A DNA stretch of 8,884 nucleotides from NCBI GenBank assembly GCA_937998635.1, contig CALLDA010000167.1, positions 1 to 8,884 of the forward strand. The letters are read 5' to 3'. Within the stretch, counting starts at the first letter, position 1, and every line of letters begins with the position of its first letter. Made by a program: the position numbers and the translations under genes. Under the pieces are notes generated by a model, which saw only the letters and a program-made list of their open reading frames with translations, ran no database searches and was not told where the DNA came from. This document shows, in pieces, positions 7,183-8,884 of the stretch. The DNA is from an uncultured Pseudomonadales bacterium. Lineage in GTDB: Bacteria > Pseudomonadota > Gammaproteobacteria > Pseudomonadales > Porticoccaceae.

Positions 7183-7220
7183 CGGTTCAGATCACCGGAT
7201 GGCGACCCTGCGTTGAACCG
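7183..7220 (-). other. Inverted repeat in the leader of the FN3-like gene
   Basis: CGGTTCA (7183-7189) and TGAACCG (7214-7220) are a perfect 7-base inverted repeat around a 24-base centre, which itself contains two CCGG-type segments in the extended arm. It lies in the 240-base gap between the porin stop and the FN3-like start, 75 bases from the latter. There is no U-run, so it is not an ordinary terminator. It may be a leader structure, an operator or an mRNA-stabilising hairpin. I see nothing else recognisable in this gap. Confidence 0.35.
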
Positions 7221-7348
7221 AATGTATAGACTAGACAGGCAACCTTACCGCTGGCTTGTCGGAGCATTACCATTTGGAAAGGTAAGAGATGAAGGTGAGG
7301 ATCGTGGCGGGGATGGCGTTCTACAAGTTGTCGCGAGATAAGGTGCCG

Positions 7349-8479
7349 CTAGAATTCAATCGATACTTGCGCGGCGAGTAGATGGCGCGTGTCGATTTCA
7401 TTGTCGTCATCGTCAAAAGCGAAGTCATTTTTGAACTGGCCAAAGAGATAATCGACGGAAATATTGATGTGACCGCTAATCAACCAGGCCGCTGACAGCC
7501 CGTACTGGCGGCGCGGCTGGTCAGCAATATCGCTGCTGGCTTCGGCGCGGGCGGCGAGCTGGAAGTAGGGGGTTGGAAACCAGGCCAATTCGAGGTTAGC
7601 GGCCCATGGTCGATTTTCCTGCTTATCCAGTTCCTTAAAGCTGCGTAGGGCAGCGAGGTATTCAGCGGTAATCTCGTAATGATTGCCACCAATAAGAGCA
7701 TGGGCGCTGATGGCGTCGACGCGATGGCGATAATCATGGCGAAAATCATCGAGTAGTTTTTCTTCAGTTTCGGCCAGGTCAGAAAAATAACCAACACTGA
7801 TCTGCACCGATTCATCGGCATTGGCGAAATCGACTCCGCCACCCCAGTCTAAGTGGCCACCAGATTGATCGAGTTTTTCCGCCTTGCCAGACAGAGCGTA
7901 GGTAATGAGGTCAAAATAGTCATTGAGTTCGATATCGACAACCAGGGCATTACCACGGGTCTCGCCAAATTCAAGTATCGGACCGGTAACGAAATGACTG
8001 TAGTATTCGCCAAAAGGCAGGTACAGGCGGCCCAGCTCCATGCTCAGTAGTTCACCCTCGTATTGCACTATCGCTTCATCAAGCAGGGTGTGATCAATAT
8101 CCACTTCATGCTCCAGTACAAACTCCGTAGCGATGTGCTCTGTCAAGCTGGCAGTTAGACCCAACTGTATGGTTTTGTCGGTAAAGTGACGGCTGTCATC
8201 AGACCGCTCACTGGCAAATTCCTGAACGCTGTGTTCCGACTCGACTTCAACAAGACCTGACACGGTCAACCACTCGGTGACATGTCGGCCTAATCCGGCT
8301 TCTCGGCGTTCTGACGGAGAGCGGTATAGCCTGGCCAGGACATCGTCTTTATCGACGCTAGCCTCGGCCAGGTCGATACCTCCGCCGGTGAGCTCGGGGG
8401 TTTCATCAGCGTAAATGGGGATTACCCCTGGGCCGAGCAGCCACATAGTAACGAGAGTGAGTGATCGTCTAAACTTCAT
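7349..8479 (-). CDS. LbtU-like outer-membrane (siderophore) porin
   Basis: With ATG at 8477-8479 the product is 376 residues with an export signal (MKFRRSLTLVTMWLLGPGVIPIYA, cleavage after Ala24). The frame extends to a TTG at 8527, but that would place 16 polar residues before the signal. No good ribosome site precedes the ATG, so the start is inferred from the signal peptide. A short N-terminal region with a charged helix (KDDVLARLYRSPSERRE, 44-60) leads to WLTVSGLVEVE, where the barrel begins. A family-like segment LGRLYLPFGEYYSHFVTGPILEFGETRGNA lies at about 149-178. Alternating beta strands continue to a C-terminal ...AQVSIEF ending in Phe, the usual BAM recognition signal. LbtU of Legionella is a legiobactin receptor, but homologues are widespread and mostly untested; here the substrate is unknown. 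It is divergent from a response regulator and upstream of the FN3-like gene. Family call moderately strong. Confidence 0.75.
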   Translation of the reverse strand: MKFRRSLTLVTMWLLGPGVIPIYADETPELTGGGIDLAEASVDKDDVLARLYRSPSERREAGLGRHVTEWLTVSGLVEVESEHSVQEFASERSDDSRHFTDKTIQLGLTASLTEHIATEFVLEHEVDIDHTLLDEAIVQYEGELLSMELGRLYLPFGEYYSHFVTGPILEFGETRGNALVVDIELNDYFDLITYALSGKAEKLDQSGGHLDWGGGVDFANADESVQISVGYFSDLAETEEKLLDDFRHDYRHRVDAISAHALIGGNHYEITAEYLAALRSFKELDKQENRPWAANLELAWFPTPYFQLAARAEASSDIADQPRRQYGLSAAWLISGHINISVDYLFGQFKNDFAFDDDDNEIDTRHLLAAQVSIEF

Positions 8480-8628
8480 TGGCTTAATTATGTCGTGAGC
8501 CCTGTTAAAAGTCCTGTGGTTAACCAAATGGTAATACAGGTTTTTCTCCCGAAATCACGTTACCGAGTTAATATTACCTTTAATAGCTTGACAGCAGTGC
8601 CCTACTGGGTGGAACAAGGGTAAACACT
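8480..8628. promoter_or_regulatory. Shared divergent control region, porin / response regulator
   Basis: 149 bases separate the two divergent starts. They hold a perfect 10-base palindrome TGGTTAACCA (8517-8526), direct copies of CCTGT at 8501 and 8513, an ACAGG at 8536-8540, and a 7-base inverted pair GGTAATA (8530-8536) / TATTACC (8572-8578) with centres 42 bases apart. A further GTTACC lies at 8559-8564. TTGACA occurs at 8589-8594 on the plus strand, without a good -10 downstream. These could be operators for the adjacent OmpR-class regulator; nothing identifies a specific regulator. Confidence 0.4.
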
Positions 8629-8884
8629 ATGCGACTTCTACTCATCGAAGACGACAAAAAAATTGCTCAGTTCATTGTTAAAGGACTGCAACAGGCGGGT
8701 TATCGTGTTGAACATGCCGAGGACGGCGAGGCGGGGCTAGCCCAAGCAACGACCGGCGGCTACGATGCCGCTATTGTTGATTTGATGTTACCGAAACTGG
8801 ATGGCTGGTCGCTGATCGAATGCCTTCGTGATCGCAAGATCGACCTGCCGGTGTTGATTTTAAGTGCTCGGCGCTCAGTGGATG
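8629..8884 (+). CDS. OmpR/PhoB-class response regulator, N-terminal receiver (cut by window end)
   Basis: The 85 visible residues start MRLLLIEDDKKIAQFIVKGLQQAGYRVEHAEDGEAG and form a receiver domain. The acidic pocket is Glu7-Asp8-Asp9, the phosphoacceptor is Asp51 (IVDLMLPKLDGWSLI) and the switch Ser79 (VLILSARRSVD). The conserved Lys and the winged-helix DNA-binding domain lie beyond the window. The start is sound: ATG at 8629-8631 with AAGGG 8 bases upstream (8616-8620). The opening (LLLIEDDKKIAQFIVKGL) and ILSARRSVD recall the CusR/CopR branch, in which the regulator often controls adjacent envelope or metal genes and is followed by its histidine kinase. The subfamily and kinase cannot be confirmed here. 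It is divergent from the porin gene, hence a candidate regulator of it. Confidence 0.93.
   Translation, partial: MRLLLIEDDKKIAQFIVKGLQQAGYRVEHAEDGEAGLAQATTGGYDAAIVDLMLPKLDGWSLIECLRDRKIDLPVLILSARRSVD

Noticed and set aside
7182..7220. tRNA-like T-arm word GGTTCAA
   Set aside because: No acceptor stem, anticodon arm or CCA-side pairing can be drawn around it; it is better explained as one arm of an inverted repeat.
8480..8527. Longer TTG start for the porin gene
   Set aside because: It puts 16 polar residues ahead of the signal peptide; the ATG at 8477-8479 fits export better.

Overview
The window looks like a chromosomal segment of a Gram-negative gammaproteobacterium. It encodes an outer-membrane beta-barrel, a lipoprotein, several Sec-exported envelope proteins, an OmpR-type response regulator and an E. 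coli-like FadH. The mix (LbtU-type porin, DUF3015 and DUF4105 proteins) recalls marine or oligotrophic gammaproteobacteria of the Cellvibrionales/Spongiibacteraceae kind. That placement is inference from family recall, not a measured assignment. I see no rRNA, tRNA, CRISPR array, insertion sequence or phage gene.

Layout. (1) At 1-239 (+) is the 3' end of a CBS-domain protein, which converges on (2) fadH, 2,4-dienoyl-CoA reductase, at 344-2368 (-), a complete and canonical beta-oxidation enzyme with a plausible promoter of its own. (3) At 2505-6001 (-) is a three-gene envelope cluster. Read in transcription order it holds a secreted DUF3015 protein, a good intrinsic terminator, a large DUF4105 (Lnb_N-type) periplasmic protein with a Cys/His pair and a beta-rich C-terminus, and an alpha/beta hydrolase that is probably a lipoprotein. 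(4) At 6219-8479 (-) are two more exported proteins: an LbtU-like outer-membrane porin, then an acidic secreted protein with a fibronectin-III-like C-terminus closed by a strong terminator. (5) At 8629-8884 (+) is the start of an OmpR/PhoB-class response regulator, divergent from the porin and cut off by the window end.

How they fit. fadH acts in the cytoplasm on unsaturated fatty acids. The minus-strand block from 8479 down to 2505 is almost wholly cell-envelope genes. The divergent regulator shares a 149-base intergenic region, containing short palindromes and repeats, with the porin gene. A simple hypothesis is that the two-component system controls the porin and the acidic secreted protein. 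The most likely under-described parts are the porin/FN3-like/regulator module and the DUF3015-DUF4105-lipoprotein hydrolase cluster. Three of the longest possible reading frames (hydrolase, FN3-like protein, porin) are too long at the N-terminus. I use internal starts that put a clean export signal at residue 1.
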